A stretch of DNA of 64,000 nt from Streptomyces sp. R302 (GTDB lineage: Bacteria; Actinomycetota; Actinomycetes; Streptomycetales; Streptomycetaceae), in contig NZ_JABBGE010000017.1 in assembly GCF_012927245.1 (NCBI RefSeq), positions 1-64,000 of the forward strand, given 5' to 3'. Every line of letters starts with the position of its first letter. Within the stretch, counting starts at the first letter, position 1. Made by a program: the position numbers and the translations under genes. Of the stretch, positions 1-7,337 are shown piece by piece. The notes beneath the pieces were generated by a model. It did not search any database. It saw nothing but the letters and a program-made list of their open reading frames with translations, and was not told the DNA's origin.

Positions 1-1
1 T

Positions 2-598
2 GAGCCCGACCTCCGGGTCAACATGAGCCCGGGGTCGGGTCAGGTTGAGCCACTAACCGTCACTGATCCACCACAGAACCCTCAGGGAACCGTCCGTCCC
101 TCCGTAGGTTCCACGGCAGCGGGAGAGGACGGAGGGACGGACAGGGTCCAGGCGCCTGGGGAGAACCAGGTGGGGGTGACCTTCCTTCAGCAGTTGGGGA
201 CGGCGGACCCGCGGCTGATGATCACCGGCAAGCCGCTGCGGGATCAGGGGAGTGTGGTCGAGGCGCTGTTCGCGCTCGGCTGGCCCGAGCGCATCGTCTG
301 GGAGGTCCTGCAGCGGCCGCTGCCGCAGCCGCTGCGCAAGGACCCCAGCGCGATCATCGCCAAGCGGCTGCGCGACATGCTCGAGGCTCCGGTACCGGTG
401 CCTCGCCAGATGACGCAGGACGGCGAGATGTGGGAGGAGGACCGGCCGACGCCGACTCCGCGTCAGTACCGGTCGGGTGACTCGGTACTGGGCGCGCGCT
501 ATGAGTGCGACGGTGACGAGGGCTTGTGCGGCCGTCCGGTGGCGGTGCAGGGGGAGTGGTGCGTCGTGCATGCCCACGAACACGAGCCGGCGTGGTGA
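2..598 (+). CDS. C-terminal part of a plasmid/phage helix-turn-helix-type protein (5' end outside window)
   Basis: The reading frame is open from the first bases of the window, so the gene probably starts upstream; an internal ATG at 23 would give 191 residues. The visible part has a low-complexity linker, then a conserved-looking block (ALFALGWPERIVWEVLQRP, then KDPSAIIAKRLRDML) and a small Cys/His cluster near the end (YECDGDEGLCGRP, then CVVHAHEHE) that could bind zinc. From memory, such tails follow winged-helix domains in Streptomyces plasmid and prophage proteins; I cannot verify this here. It ends in a gap with two hairpins, convergent with the next gene. Function is not assignable from this fragment. 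Confidence 0.6.
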   Translation, partial: EPDLRVNMSPGSGQVEPLTVTDPPQNPQGTVRPSVGSTAAGEDGGTDRVQAPGENQVGVTFLQQLGTADPRLMITGKPLRDQGSVVEALFALGWPERIVWEVLQRPLPQPLRKDPSAIIAKRLRDMLEAPVPVPRQMTQDGEMWEEDRPTPTPRQYRSGDSVLGARYECDGDEGLCGRPVAVQGEWCVVHAHEHEPAW

Positions 599-638
599 AC
601 GGCCAGGGCTTCGGGGGCGCCGGGGGAGCGGGGCAGCA

Positions 639-667
639 GCCCCGCGCCGTGCGAAGGTACGCGGGGC
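639..667. terminator. Hairpin downstream of first gene
   Basis: Perfect 8-bp inverted repeat (GCCCCGCG / CGCGGGGC) with a 13-base loop, 40 bases after the stop of the first gene. G+C-rich hairpins without a U-tract are common actinobacterial terminators; this role is inferred. Confidence 0.4.
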
Positions 668-746
668 CCGCCCGAACGGCGCCCATCGGGAGCGACACGG
701 CGACCGTACGACGCCTCGCGTGGGTGCGCCTGTCCAGCGGAGCCTT

Positions 747-769
747 CCCGGGGATCTTTGGTCCCCGGG
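747..769. terminator. Bidirectional hairpin terminator between convergent genes
   Basis: Perfect 8-bp stem CCCGGGGA / TCCCCGGG with loop TCTTTGG, 20 bases from the stop of the minus-strand gene ending at 790 and about 150 bases beyond the plus-strand gene ending at 598. Position between two converging genes fits a shared terminator. Confidence 0.6.
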
Positions 770-789
770 CGGAGTACGTCGCGCGGCGG

Positions 790-1299
790 TCAGGCGGAGC
801 GCATGCGGTTGGCGGTGTCGGCCATGGTCTCGGCGACGTCGAGGGTTTCGTACCAGGCGACCGGGAGGTCGCGGTCGTGGGTGTCGACGATGGCGTAGGG
901 CTGGAGGCGGCCGGCGACGACGACGTTGTCCTGCGGGCGGTAGGCGGCGCGGTAGCGGCCCGCGGGCCGGTCGTCGTCCTCGGGCCGCAGCCGCGCGAGT
1001 CGGCCGAGAATGCGGGCGGTGTCCGCGGCTGGGGGAGCGGGGCGTCGCCGTCCGGGCGGCTCGGGCAGGTCCTCCGGCCGGACACCGAGCCCCCGCAGCA
1101 CCTGGGGCAGGACGCCGAGGAAGCGCGGGAAGATGTAGGCGTTCTGCTCCTCGGGGGTTCCCACGTTCCGGGTTCCCAGGCGGGTGTACAGGGTCAGCAG
1201 TTCGCGCAGCGCTTGGGCGGCGGCGGTCTCGTCGTTGCGGGCACGGGCGGCGTGGATCCGCGCGACGAGCACGCTGCTCTCCTGGGTGAACTCGGACAC
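790..1299 (-). CDS. Hypothetical protein, 169 aa
   Basis: GTG start chosen because AGGAG sits 7 bases upstream. The protein is soluble: an N-terminal helical half (to about residue 75, rich in Ala/Arg/Glu), a proline-rich hinge (about 76-95), then a C-terminal half with alternating strands (YRPQDNVVVAGRLQPYAIVDTH, split here as one region around residues 118-138) and a short helical tail. No catalytic motif, signal peptide or membrane segment is seen. Preceded by the 27-bp inverted repeat at 1359-1465. I do not recognise the family. Confidence 0.65.
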   Translation of the reverse strand: MSEFTQESSVLVARIHAARARNDETAAAQALRELLTLYTRLGTRNVGTPEEQNAYIFPRFLGVLPQVLRGLGVRPEDLPEPPGRRRPAPPAADTARILGRLARLRPEDDDRPAGRYRAAYRPQDNVVVAGRLQPYAIVDTHDRDLPVAWYETLDVAETMADTANRMRSA

Positions 1300-1358
1300 G
1301 AGTGGCTCCTACCCACCTCGAGGATCGGGACGCGCCACGCTACTACCCTCAGCTCTAT

Positions 1359-1465
1359 GGATAACGGGCCTGGGCGACCCCCTCTCCTAGGTGATTTCGC
1401 GCGCCCAGGCCGCGCGCCTCGCGGCGCGGCTGACAAGAAGAGGGGGTCGCCCAGGCCCGTTATCC
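1359..1465. repeat. Perfect 27-bp inverted repeat with 53-base spacer
   Basis: Arms 1359-1385 and 1439-1465 are exact reverse complements (arm begins GGATAACGGGCC, ends CGACCCCCTCT). The spacer is itself palindromic in part (GCCGCGCC ... GGCGCGCGGC on the minus strand). It lies between two minus-strand genes, 16 bases beyond the stop of the upstream one (1481). It may be a terminator of unusual size, a structured small RNA, a recombination site or part of an origin; nothing in the sequence decides. Confidence 0.8.
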
Positions 1466-1480
1466 GAAAGATCTGTCAGG

Positions 1481-1741
1481 TCAGGTCCTCGGGGGGCGCT
1501 GGGGAGCCTGGTGGATCCGCATCACGAAGGCCTGGTGCTGCCCGGGCTCGGTCCGTGTCTTCAGGACCCCTCGCCGGCGGCCCTCACGGAGCACGAGGGA
1601 CAGGCAGTTCGTGGGCAGGCCCAGCTCTCGCAGCTCGGCCGCCACCTTCGGCACCAGGACCCACTGCTCGTAGGGAAGTCTCATCAGCGCCTCGTCGATC
1701 CTCTCGGCGGGGATACGGGCACGGGCGGGCGGGCGGGGCAC
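1481..1741 (-). CDS. Small winged-helix-like protein, 86 aa
   Basis: GTG start with GAGGAG six bases upstream. The central part (IDEALMRLPYEQWVLVPKV, then AAELRELGLPTNCLSLVLRE, then GRRRGVLKTR) looks like a compact helix-turn-helix or winged-helix fold with a basic recognition region and a beta wing, so DNA binding is likely but inferred. It lies upstream of, and divergent from, the sigma-factor operon, which makes it a candidate regulator of that operon. No close family is recognised. Confidence 0.6.
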   Translation of the reverse strand: MPRPPARARIPAERIDEALMRLPYEQWVLVPKVAAELRELGLPTNCLSLVLREGRRRGVLKTRTEPGQHQAFVMRIHQAPQRPPRT

Positions 1742-1825
1742 GGGCGCTCCTCGTTTCGGTGGGCGCGCATCGGGTGCTCTCCCGAGGGCGCCGGGGGTCG
1801 CCAGATTACGTTATACCAAGGGAAA

Positions 1826-1840
1826 TTGACTATCGGTCAA
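1826..1840 (+). promoter_or_regulatory. Short dyad upstream of sigma operon
   Basis: TTGAC-TATCG-GTCAA is a perfect 5-bp dyad whose left half is also a -35-like hexamer, in the 240-base gap between the divergent genes starting at 1741 and 1984. It could be a -35 element with an operator, but no convincing -10 sequence at normal spacing was found. Confidence 0.25.
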
Positions 1841-1983
1841 CCGTTCGATGTCGGGCGGTGGATGGCCGGATATGCTGCTGGGGCGCCAGAGTGGAAGATG
1901 ATCCTCCTGTGCCTGGTCGGGGGGCCTGGGCACCTCGTCGCACAGGTGGCGCCCGGCAAACGCACTGGGGGGACAGCAAAGCC

Positions 1984-2667
1984 GTGACCGAACCAACAGC
2001 CACCATCGACCAGCTCATCGCCCGTATCACCGCCCGAGGCGCAGACGGCCCCGAGGCCATGAACGCGCTCTACTCCCGTCTGCAGTCGACCGTGCACTAC
2101 TGCGTCCTGCAGATCGTCAGGGACCCGCACCAGGCCGAGGACCTGGCACAGGAGGCGTGGCTCAAGGCGCTGCAGCACATCGACAGCTACCGCCCGGGGA
2201 CGAACTTCGTCGCCTGGATCAAGGCCATCGCGAAGAACACCGCCCGCGACCACCTGCGTAAGGAGAGCCGGCGCCCGGCCGAAGTCCTGCACGCCGACCA
2301 CCTCCAGCTCGACCGGCCCCGCCCGGGGCTGTCGGTCGACGAACAGGTCGAGAGCCGCCAGCTCGCCGCGGCCGTCGCCACGCAGATGAACCGGCTGAAG
2401 CCCGACCAGCACACCTGCTTGCAGCTGCGCTTCCTCTACGGTCACAGTCCGGCCGATACGGCGCTGATTATGGGCCGGACCGAGGGTGCGATCCGCGCGC
2501 TGACGGTACGGTCTCTCCGCAGGCTCGCCCGCGTCTTGCCCGACGGAGACTCCGCCGCCGAACTGGTGGAGGAACTGCTGAGCATCGCCGCGGGCAGGGG
2601 ACGAGTCGTCGGTGTACGGATCACGACCACACAGGAGAGGGCGTCAACGCATGTTTCGACGCGCTGA
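1984..2667 (+). CDS. Phage-encoded ECF-type sigma-70 family factor
   Basis: Directs RNA polymerase to specific promoters. The 227-residue protein has the two-domain ECF layout: region 2 (about residues 25-95, with QIVRDPHQAEDLAQEAWLKA and FVAWIKAIAKNTARDHLRK) and region 4 (about 130-190, with LKPDQHTCLQLRFLYGHS and DTALIMGRTEGAIRALTVRS, the helix-turn-helix). The open frame runs much further upstream, but GTG at 1984 follows GGGGGGA by a normal distance and begins the homologous part. It heads an operon whose next two genes overlap it or each other (2651, then 3052), as expected for a sigma factor and its regulators. A virion-gene promoter family found throughout the late region is its most likely target, by inference. 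Confidence 0.88.
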   Translation: MTEPTATIDQLIARITARGADGPEAMNALYSRLQSTVHYCVLQIVRDPHQAEDLAQEAWLKALQHIDSYRPGTNFVAWIKAIAKNTARDHLRKESRRPAEVLHADHLQLDRPRPGLSVDEQVESRQLAAAVATQMNRLKPDQHTCLQLRFLYGHSPADTALIMGRTEGAIRALTVRSLRRLARVLPDGDSAAELVEELLSIAAGRGRVVGVRITTTQERASTHVSTR

Positions 2668-3055
2668 CAAAGGCGAACGTGCTGGCAAGGGCGAGCGCCT
2701 CGAGCAGGCGCTCGAGGGCACCCTGGCCCCGCAGGACCCCGAGACCCGCCGACTCATGGCGGCCGCCGGCTCCCTGGCCCCGTCCTTCGCCCGCGACCCT
2801 GCCCGTATCGAGCAGACACGCCAGTCCGTGATGGCGGCCTACCTCCGGACCTTGAACCCGGAGCCCGCCCGCGACGAGGCCGGCAGTGACGACGGCCTGG
2901 AGCAGGTGGACCTCCACCGCGCCGAGGTCGAGCTACCCGGCGGGGGCCGGGTCGTGATCTCCGACATCGAGGAGATCACCCCCGAGCGGCTCAACGAGAC
3001 CACCGCGGCGATGGCCGAGATACTCGCGCGCAGGGCGAGGGACCGACAGAGTTGA
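2651..3055 (+). CDS. Small cytosolic protein in sigma operon (possible anti-sigma or co-factor)
   Basis: 134 residues from the ATG that follows AGGAGAGGG; it overlaps the end of the sigma gene by 17 bases, so the two are translationally coupled. The N-terminus is strongly basic and charged (MFRRADKGERAGKGERLEQ), followed by helices and an acidic C-terminal half with a strand pair (VELPGGGRVVISDIEEI). There is no membrane segment and no HxxxCxxC zinc anti-sigma motif. Position alone suggests that it modulates the sigma factor; the family is not recognised. Confidence 0.65.
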   Translation: MFRRADKGERAGKGERLEQALEGTLAPQDPETRRLMAAAGSLAPSFARDPARIEQTRQSVMAAYLRTLNPEPARDEAGSDDGLEQVDLHRAEVELPGGGRVVISDIEEITPERLNETTAAMAEILARRARDRQS

Positions 3056-3942
3056 ACGGCCGCCCCACCGAAAAGTTCGACATCGTCGTCGAGAAGAAGT
3101 TCCCCGCCGACGTCGCGCTGATCAACCTGAACGGCGTGCAGACCCTGTTCCTGCGGCCGCAGACGTTTCGTTCCGCCGTCGAAAACGTGCGCAACGCGGT
3201 AGCTGGGGTCACCCTCGAGGCCGCGGAGGCGATGATCCGGGAGCAGTGCCCGGAGTTCGTCGACATCGACAACCTGCTCGGCACGTCCCTCCCCGCGCCG
3301 CCCCCCGTGGACCGCACGCCCGCCCCGTCGGCGCCCGACGTCGCCAAGCGGCGGCCACCGCGGCGCAGCGGCGTCCGGCGCCGCCAGGCGCTCCTCGTCG
3401 CCGCGCTCCTGCCCGCTCTCGCCGCGAGCTGGGCCCTGGGCCGGTACACGCACGTGATCGACGCCCCGACCGCCGCCGGCAGCCCGAGCAGCGCCCCCGC
3501 CCCGGCCGGGACCGCCCCAGGAGCGCCGGCCGCGCCGTTCAAGGACAAGAGGTTCCAGTTTTTCTCCGATATCAGCAGCATCGACTGCAACCCCGTCAGC
3601 ACGCTCGCGGCCGAATGCACGGACGCAGACGGCATGGTCATGTCCACCAAGGCGGCGACCGGGCCCGACTCGACCGTCTTCACCTTCTCGTACGGCAGCG
3701 AAGGCATCGGGCTGCGGGTCTTCTACGACGAGGAGTACGCGCGCACCTGGGCGCGCCAGGACGGCTCTCGGGAGATGTATCCCAACCTGCGGCAGGACGG
3801 CCGGTATGTGCTGTGGGGGACGGACAAGGAGCGGATCGGGGAGTACACGAAGCTCCTGCAGGAGGCGGACCGGGGAGGGCACTCGGACGCTTCCCGGGCT
3901 CGGGACCGAAAACCGTTTGCCGCGCCCCCTCACCCTATTTGA
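3052..3942 (+). CDS. Single-pass membrane protein with extracytoplasmic domain, third gene of sigma operon
   Basis: TTG start overlaps the previous stop (TTGA). About 105 cytosolic residues (start NGRPTEKFDIVVEKKFPADV) are followed by a basic stretch (KRRPPRRSGVRRRQ) and one hydrophobic segment (ALLVAALLPALAASWALG, about 112-129), giving an inside-to-outside topology. A Pro/Ala linker then leads to a soluble outer domain of about 150 residues with two cysteines (DCNPVSTLAAEC), possibly disulfide-linked. A cytosolic domain plus membrane anchor plus sensor domain resembles membrane anti-sigma factors in architecture, but no known anti-sigma domain is recognised. An alternative is a sigma-controlled envelope protein. 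Confidence 0.75.
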   Translation: MNGRPTEKFDIVVEKKFPADVALINLNGVQTLFLRPQTFRSAVENVRNAVAGVTLEAAEAMIREQCPEFVDIDNLLGTSLPAPPPVDRTPAPSAPDVAKRRPPRRSGVRRRQALLVAALLPALAASWALGRYTHVIDAPTAAGSPSSAPAPAGTAPGAPAAPFKDKRFQFFSDISSIDCNPVSTLAAECTDADGMVMSTKAATGPDSTVFTFSYGSEGIGLRVFYDEEYARTWARQDGSREMYPNLRQDGRYVLWGTDKERIGEYTKLLQEADRGGHSDASRARDRKPFAAPPHPI

Positions 3943-3944
3943 AA

Positions 3945-4166
3945 ATGAATCCCATGAACGAGATACAGGTGAGCACCTCCCCCAGCGCGACCGGCACCAG
4001 TCTGACGGTGTCCATCCCCCAGTCCGTCCTCGACGCCCTCGCGGCGAATGCGCTCTACAAGACCCCGGTCACGGAGCGGGCGACGCCCGAAGGAACCGAT
4101 CCGGTCGGGATCGACCAGATCACCATCACGGTCTTCCCGGACGAACCGGAGGACACTGACGGGTAG
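3945..4166 (+). CDS. Hypothetical small protein, 73 aa
   Basis: ATG start two bases after the previous stop, so part of the same transcript; a second ATG lies 9 bases further. The sequence MNEIQVSTSPSATGTSLTVS then IPQSVLDALAANALYKTP and a strand-rich, acidic end (IDQITITVFPDEPEDTDG) predicts a small soluble alpha/beta protein. No signal or membrane segment. The gene ends just before a strong hairpin, closing the operon that begins with the sigma factor. Function unknown. Confidence 0.6.
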   Translation: MNPMNEIQVSTSPSATGTSLTVSIPQSVLDALAANALYKTPVTERATPEGTDPVGIDQITITVFPDEPEDTDG

Positions 4167-4174
4167 ATGGCCCG

Positions 4175-4217
4175 ATGCGCGGGAGCCCCAGCCTATTCGG
4201 CTGGGGCTCCCGCGCAT
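4175..4217. terminator. 19-bp perfect hairpin ending the sigma operon
   Basis: Arms 4175-4193 and 4199-4217 are exact reverse complements around loop TATTC, nine bases after the stop at 4166. A strong factor-independent terminator is the simplest reading. Confidence 0.8.
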
Positions 4218-4244
4218 TCGCCAGTCGGCCGTGGCCTTGTGTCC

Positions 4245-4310
4245 GGGGGTTGAGGAACAACCGTGTCGGACCACTGCCGCACGATCCGGCACGGTTGTTC
4301 CTCAACCCCC
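4245..4310. terminator. 21-bp perfect hairpin, probably terminating the opposite strand
   Basis: Arms 4245-4265 and 4290-4310 are exact reverse complements with a 24-base spacer; the right arm touches the stop codon of the minus-strand gene ending at 4310. It pairs with the hairpin at 4175-4217 to separate two convergent transcripts. Confidence 0.75.
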
Positions 4311-4723
4311 TACCACCCACTACCGCCCTCCAGGGGGTCCGGCAGCGCGGCCCTAGCCGCGGCCACGTCTGACCAGATCTCGGGAAGGCGGCCGTGCCCC
4401 GGACCGTCGTGCACGATCTCCCCGGCCCGCACGAGGGTGATCACACCGGGCCCGGCATCCCGCGTCGCCCACGGCATCCACAGGTTCGAGCCGTCGAACT
4501 CCCCCGACGGGTCCTCCTGTACGTCCGGATTGGTGAGCGGGTAGTCGTGCATCACCAGGTTGAGGACCAGCTCCCCGGACGAGTATGGCCCGGCGTCCAG
4601 CACCACCCGATAGACGTCTGACCAGGCGACGCCGAAGCCAGCGGGCCCCCGCCACACGATCAGATGATCTCCCTCCACGGGCGGATAGCCGGGCAGCACG
4701 GCCAAGTTGTTTGCAGTAGTCAT
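4310..4723 (-). CDS. Hypothetical protein, 137 aa
   Basis: ATG at 4723 begins MTTANNLAVLPGYPPVEGDH; the frame is open further upstream but lacks coding character there. The predicted soluble protein is strand-rich with many aromatic residues (HLIVWRGPAGFGVAWSDVYR, LVMHDYPLTNPDVQED, DGSNLWMPW) and a C-terminal amphipathic helix. No signal peptide, zinc or nucleotide motif is seen. It lies between the sigma operon (convergent) and ssb (same strand). I do not recognise the family. Confidence 0.6.
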   Translation of the reverse strand: MTTANNLAVLPGYPPVEGDHLIVWRGPAGFGVAWSDVYRVVLDAGPYSSGELVLNLVMHDYPLTNPDVQEDPSGEFDGSNLWMPWATRDAGPGVITLVRAGEIVHDGPGHGRLPEIWSDVAAARAALPDPLEGGSGW

Positions 4724-4985
4724 ACCGGCCCAACGACGTCTCCGGACGCTCGTCACGCCAGCCGGCTGGCAACCCGGGGCCTCACCCCGTCCGTCATCTT
4801 CGCCACGTTCATTGAGACGAGCGGCGCACGGCTCGCCGGCTACAGCGGACGCTCGCCAGATACCCGGAGACCGGATAGCAGGACACCGCTCGGTAGGAGC
4901 TGGGAGTTGAGGAACATCCATTTATCTGCGGCAAGGCCGTTGGCGCCGGTTTCCGGTCTGCTGTTCTCCAACCCCCAGCTTCGGG
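4724..4985. other. Intergenic gap between ssb and the 137-aa gene
   Basis: About 260 bases without a supported gene. It contains a small CCGG-TTT-CCGG hairpin near 4947 that might terminate ssb, and a stretch resembling the arm of the 4245-4310 hairpin (GTTGAGGAACA). Confidence 0.3.
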
Positions 4986-5438
4986 TCAGAAGGGCGGTTC
5001 GTCGCGAGCCGCCCACGGATCGTCGGCGGCCGGACCGCTTTGGGTCGGGGCGGCCGCTGGCCGCTGTGTGCTGCCGGTGGTCTTGGTGACCTTGGCGGAG
5101 GCGTTCTTGAGGCTGGGGCCGACTTCCTCGACGTCCAGCTCGAAGACGGTTCGCTTGACGCCCTGGTTGTCCTCGTAGGACCGCTGCTTGAGGCGCCCCT
5201 GGACGATTACGCGCATGCCGCGCTGGAGGGAGTCGGCAGCGTTCTCGGCCACCTGGCGCCATACGGAGCAGGTGAGGAAGAGGCTCTCGCCGTCCTTCCA
5301 TTCGTTGGTCTGGCGGTCGAAGACGCGAGAGGTGGACGCGACGCGGAACTTCGCCACGGCGACGCCGGAGGGGGTGAAGCGGAGCTCGGGATCGTCGACC
5401 AGGTTGCCGGTGACGGTGATGACGGTCTCGCCTGCCAC
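4986..5438 (-). CDS. ssb: Single-stranded DNA-binding protein
   Basis: Coats single-stranded DNA during replication and recombination and recruits partner enzymes. The OB-fold covers about residues 1-110: ETVITVTGNLVDDPELRF, GVAVAKFRVASTSR, LFLTCSVWRQVAENAADSL, GMRVIVQGRLKQRSYEDN and TVFELDVEEVG all match the bacterial SSB pattern. The tail is short and ends ARDEPPF, keeping the acidic DxPPF-type tip that contacts partner proteins. At 150 residues it is shorter than chromosomal actinobacterial SSBs, as usual for phage copies. A 13-bp inverted repeat lies about 60 bases upstream (5496-5540). Confidence 0.95.
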   Translation of the reverse strand: MAGETVITVTGNLVDDPELRFTPSGVAVAKFRVASTSRVFDRQTNEWKDGESLFLTCSVWRQVAENAADSLQRGMRVIVQGRLKQRSYEDNQGVKRTVFELDVEEVGPSLKNASAKVTKTTGSTQRPAAAPTQSGPAADDPWAARDEPPF

Positions 5439-5495
5439 GGAGGGCCTTTCGTGTGAGCGTGGAGGTCAGCGCAGCGGGCTGGCCAGAGAGGTGAC

Positions 5496-5540
5496 GCAAT
5501 GCATCTCAACTCCTTTCCAAGATGAGATGAGATGCATTGC
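5496..5540. promoter_or_regulatory. 13-bp inverted repeat between endolysin and ssb
   Basis: Arms 5496-5508 (GCAATGCATCTCA) and 5528-5540 are exact reverse complements with a 19-base spacer that also carries a GATGA direct repeat. It is A+T-rich for this genome. It could terminate the endolysin transcript or act as an operator for ssb. Confidence 0.55.
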
Positions 5541-5551
5541 ATGGGGCGGGG

Positions 5552-6592
5552 TCAGGAGAAGAGGAGCTTCCAGGTCTTCGGGCCGGGCAGGCCGTCGGCG
5601 CCGGATCCCTTCCAGCCCTGCGCGCGCTGGAAGGCCTCGACGTTCTTGCGGTCCGCCTCGCTCCACTTCGGCCCGGGGCCATCGGCGTAGTGCTTGCCGA
5701 AGCCCTTCTTGACGAGCTGCTTTCCGAGCAGCGTGATGTGCGCGTTGTTCCGGCCGGGGCCGAAGCGGGTGGTGCCGGGGAAGGGCGGGGCCGGCGTGGG
5801 GGGCTTGGCCGGCAGGGTGCCGAGGAGCTTGCGGAGGGAGGTCTCGCCCGGGACGCCGTCGGCGTCGTCGCCCTTGTAGCCCAGTGACTTCTGGTAGGCG
5901 GCGTAGTTCCGGGTGTCGGCGTCCGTCCACACGGGGCCGGGCCCGCTGGTGTAGTTGGTCCCGAAGCCCTTCTTGACGAGCGCGCGGCCGACGGTGGTGA
6001 CGTGGCTGCCCTTCGCGCCGTAGCCGTAGACGAGGCCGTTGATGGTGACCCGCTTGCGGGAGACGGAGCCGTTGGGGAGGGCGCCGCCGGGGGCTGGGGC
6101 CGGGGTGTAGTCGTCGGCGGGCATTCCGGCCTTCACCCACGCGTACAGGTGCTCGCCGGGGCAGGCGGTCGCGAAGCCGTCCTTGTGGCCGCGCTTGGCG
6201 AGGGTGCGGCCGGTTCGCCGGTTGGCCTCCTCGTACAGGGCGCGGCACGCGGCGAGCGCGGCCTTGCTGGGCTTCTGGTCGCCGCCGATGGCGACCTGGA
6301 CGCCGATGCCGGAGATGTTGTGTCCGGGGCAGTGGGCGCCCTGGAGTGTCCAGCCGCGGCCCTCGTAGATGGTGCCGGCCTGGTCGATGACGAAGTTGTA
6401 GCCGACGCCGGCCCAGCCTTTGCGCAGGTGCACGGCCTCGATGGCGCGGAGGACGGCGTAGCCGGTGCGGGTGATCTGGTGCGCGCCGTCGTAGTGGATG
6501 TAGAACTCGGTGCGCTGCGTGAGCGGGACGGTGTCCGGGGTTCCCTTCCAAGGGGTGGCGCCCCAGGTGGTGCGGGAGATGATCGAGACCAT
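5552..6592 (-). CDS. Endolysin: N-acetylmuramoyl-L-alanine amidase with two C-terminal wall-binding repeats
   Basis: Cuts the amide bond between muramic acid and L-alanine to release progeny phage. Start is the ATG (MVSIISRTTWGATP) preceded by GGAGGG; upstream codons are not convincing. Residues 1-150 form the PGRP/Amidase_2 fold, with zinc-ligand candidates in FYIHYDGAHQ, in GYNFVIDQAGTIYEGRGW and in CPGHNISGIGVQ, and the later CPGEHLYAWV. Two similar segments of about 65 residues follow (GALVKKGFGTNYTSGPGPVW... and GKQLVKKGFGKHYADGPGPKW...), probably binding peptidoglycan. No signal peptide is present, so a holin is needed; candidates lie at 17.9-18.7 kb. A dispersed late promoter sits upstream (6628-6659). 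Confidence 0.93.
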   Translation of the reverse strand: MVSIISRTTWGATPWKGTPDTVPLTQRTEFYIHYDGAHQITRTGYAVLRAIEAVHLRKGWAGVGYNFVIDQAGTIYEGRGWTLQGAHCPGHNISGIGVQVAIGGDQKPSKAALAACRALYEEANRRTGRTLAKRGHKDGFATACPGEHLYAWVKAGMPADDYTPAPAPGGALPNGSVSRKRVTINGLVYGYGAKGSHVTTVGRALVKKGFGTNYTSGPGPVWTDADTRNYAAYQKSLGYKGDDADGVPGETSLRKLLGTLPAKPPTPAPPFPGTTRFGPGRNNAHITLLGKQLVKKGFGKHYADGPGPKWSEADRKNVEAFQRAQGWKGSGADGLPGPKTWKLLFS

Positions 6593-6627
6593 GGGTGGTG
6601 CCCTCCGATGCTGGTGATCTGGAGGGC

Positions 6628-6659
6628 GCACCGTGGCGTGAGCGGGTGCCTTGTGTCGC
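6628..6659 (-). promoter_or_regulatory. Dispersed late promoter motif, copy 1 (endolysin)
   Basis: Minus strand: GCGACACAAG, 15 bases, ACGGTGC. The second box ends 36 bases before the endolysin start, leaving room for a leader with its GGAGGG site. Confidence 0.7.
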
Positions 6660-6771
6660 GTGCTGGCCATCCCGGCCTTGGGTGACGACGGACCAGAGGA
6701 TGCCTCCCCTGGAGAGTGACCTCCGCACCTACCACCACTGACACCTGTGAGTAACCATTACGCTCCGCAGC

Positions 6772-7335
6772 GTGAACAATCGATCGTTACCGCTCGCGCT
6801 CGCCGCGGCGGCCTGCCTGACTCTGACCGCTCCTCCGCCGGCGTACGCGGCCGTGCAGCCCGCGCCGTGTGTCGGCGGCGCGACTGAGACCAAGGGCTTC
6901 TCGGCCGTTGACGACGGAGAGATCCGGTGGACCGACAACACCGCCTATGACGACGCGCGTAAGTTCGCGATCTCGGCGTGGCAGTACCGGGGCTCGAAGA
7001 TCAAGGTGGTCGCCGATTCGGCGATCACCTCGAACGACCTGGAGTTCAAGGACGCCAACCTCGGCACACGGGACACCGACCCTCTCGGCCGCTACGAGCG
7101 CCACGGCTCGATCGGCGCGACCGACTACATCGTCTTCAACAAGCAGAAGCTCCGTGGCGCGTCGAAGGAACGGATCCGGTACGTCGCGCTGCACGAGCTC
7201 GGGCACGCGCTCGGCCTGTGCCACAAGGCCGACAACGTCGTCTCCCTGATGTGGAAGAACGCGCCGTCGCCCGGTTACGAGATCACGTGGATCCCTGACG
7301 TCGACAAGGCCAACTACAAGAAGCTGTGGGGCTGA
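6772..7335 (+). CDS. Secreted matrixin/snapalysin-like zinc metalloprotease
   Basis: GTG start gives a classic signal peptide: SLPLALAAAACLTLTAPPPAYA, with cleavage after AYA (about residue 27). The mature domain ends in the metzincin zinc site HELGHALGLCH (about 142-152: three zinc histidines and the catalytic Glu), followed by a Met-turn candidate (VVSLMWKN). At 187 residues it is the size of snapalysin-type proteases of Streptomyces. It is divergent from the endolysin and shares a transcript with the next gene. A secreted protease is unusual phage cargo; it may be a lysogenic-conversion gene acting on host or competitor proteins, but this is inference. Confidence 0.85.
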   Translation: MNNRSLPLALAAAACLTLTAPPPAYAAVQPAPCVGGATETKGFSAVDDGEIRWTDNTAYDDARKFAISAWQYRGSKIKVVADSAITSNDLEFKDANLGTRDTDPLGRYERHGSIGATDYIVFNKQKLRGASKERIRYVALHELGHALGLCHKADNVVSLMWKNAPSPGYEITWIPDVDKANYKKLWG

Positions 7336-7337
7336 CC

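Noticed and set aside
526..1983. Long plus-strand open frame running into the sigma-factor gene
   Set aside because: The first 486 codons are antisense to two minus-strand genes and have Arg/Gly-rich artefact composition; the sigma homology begins after the GTG at 1984.
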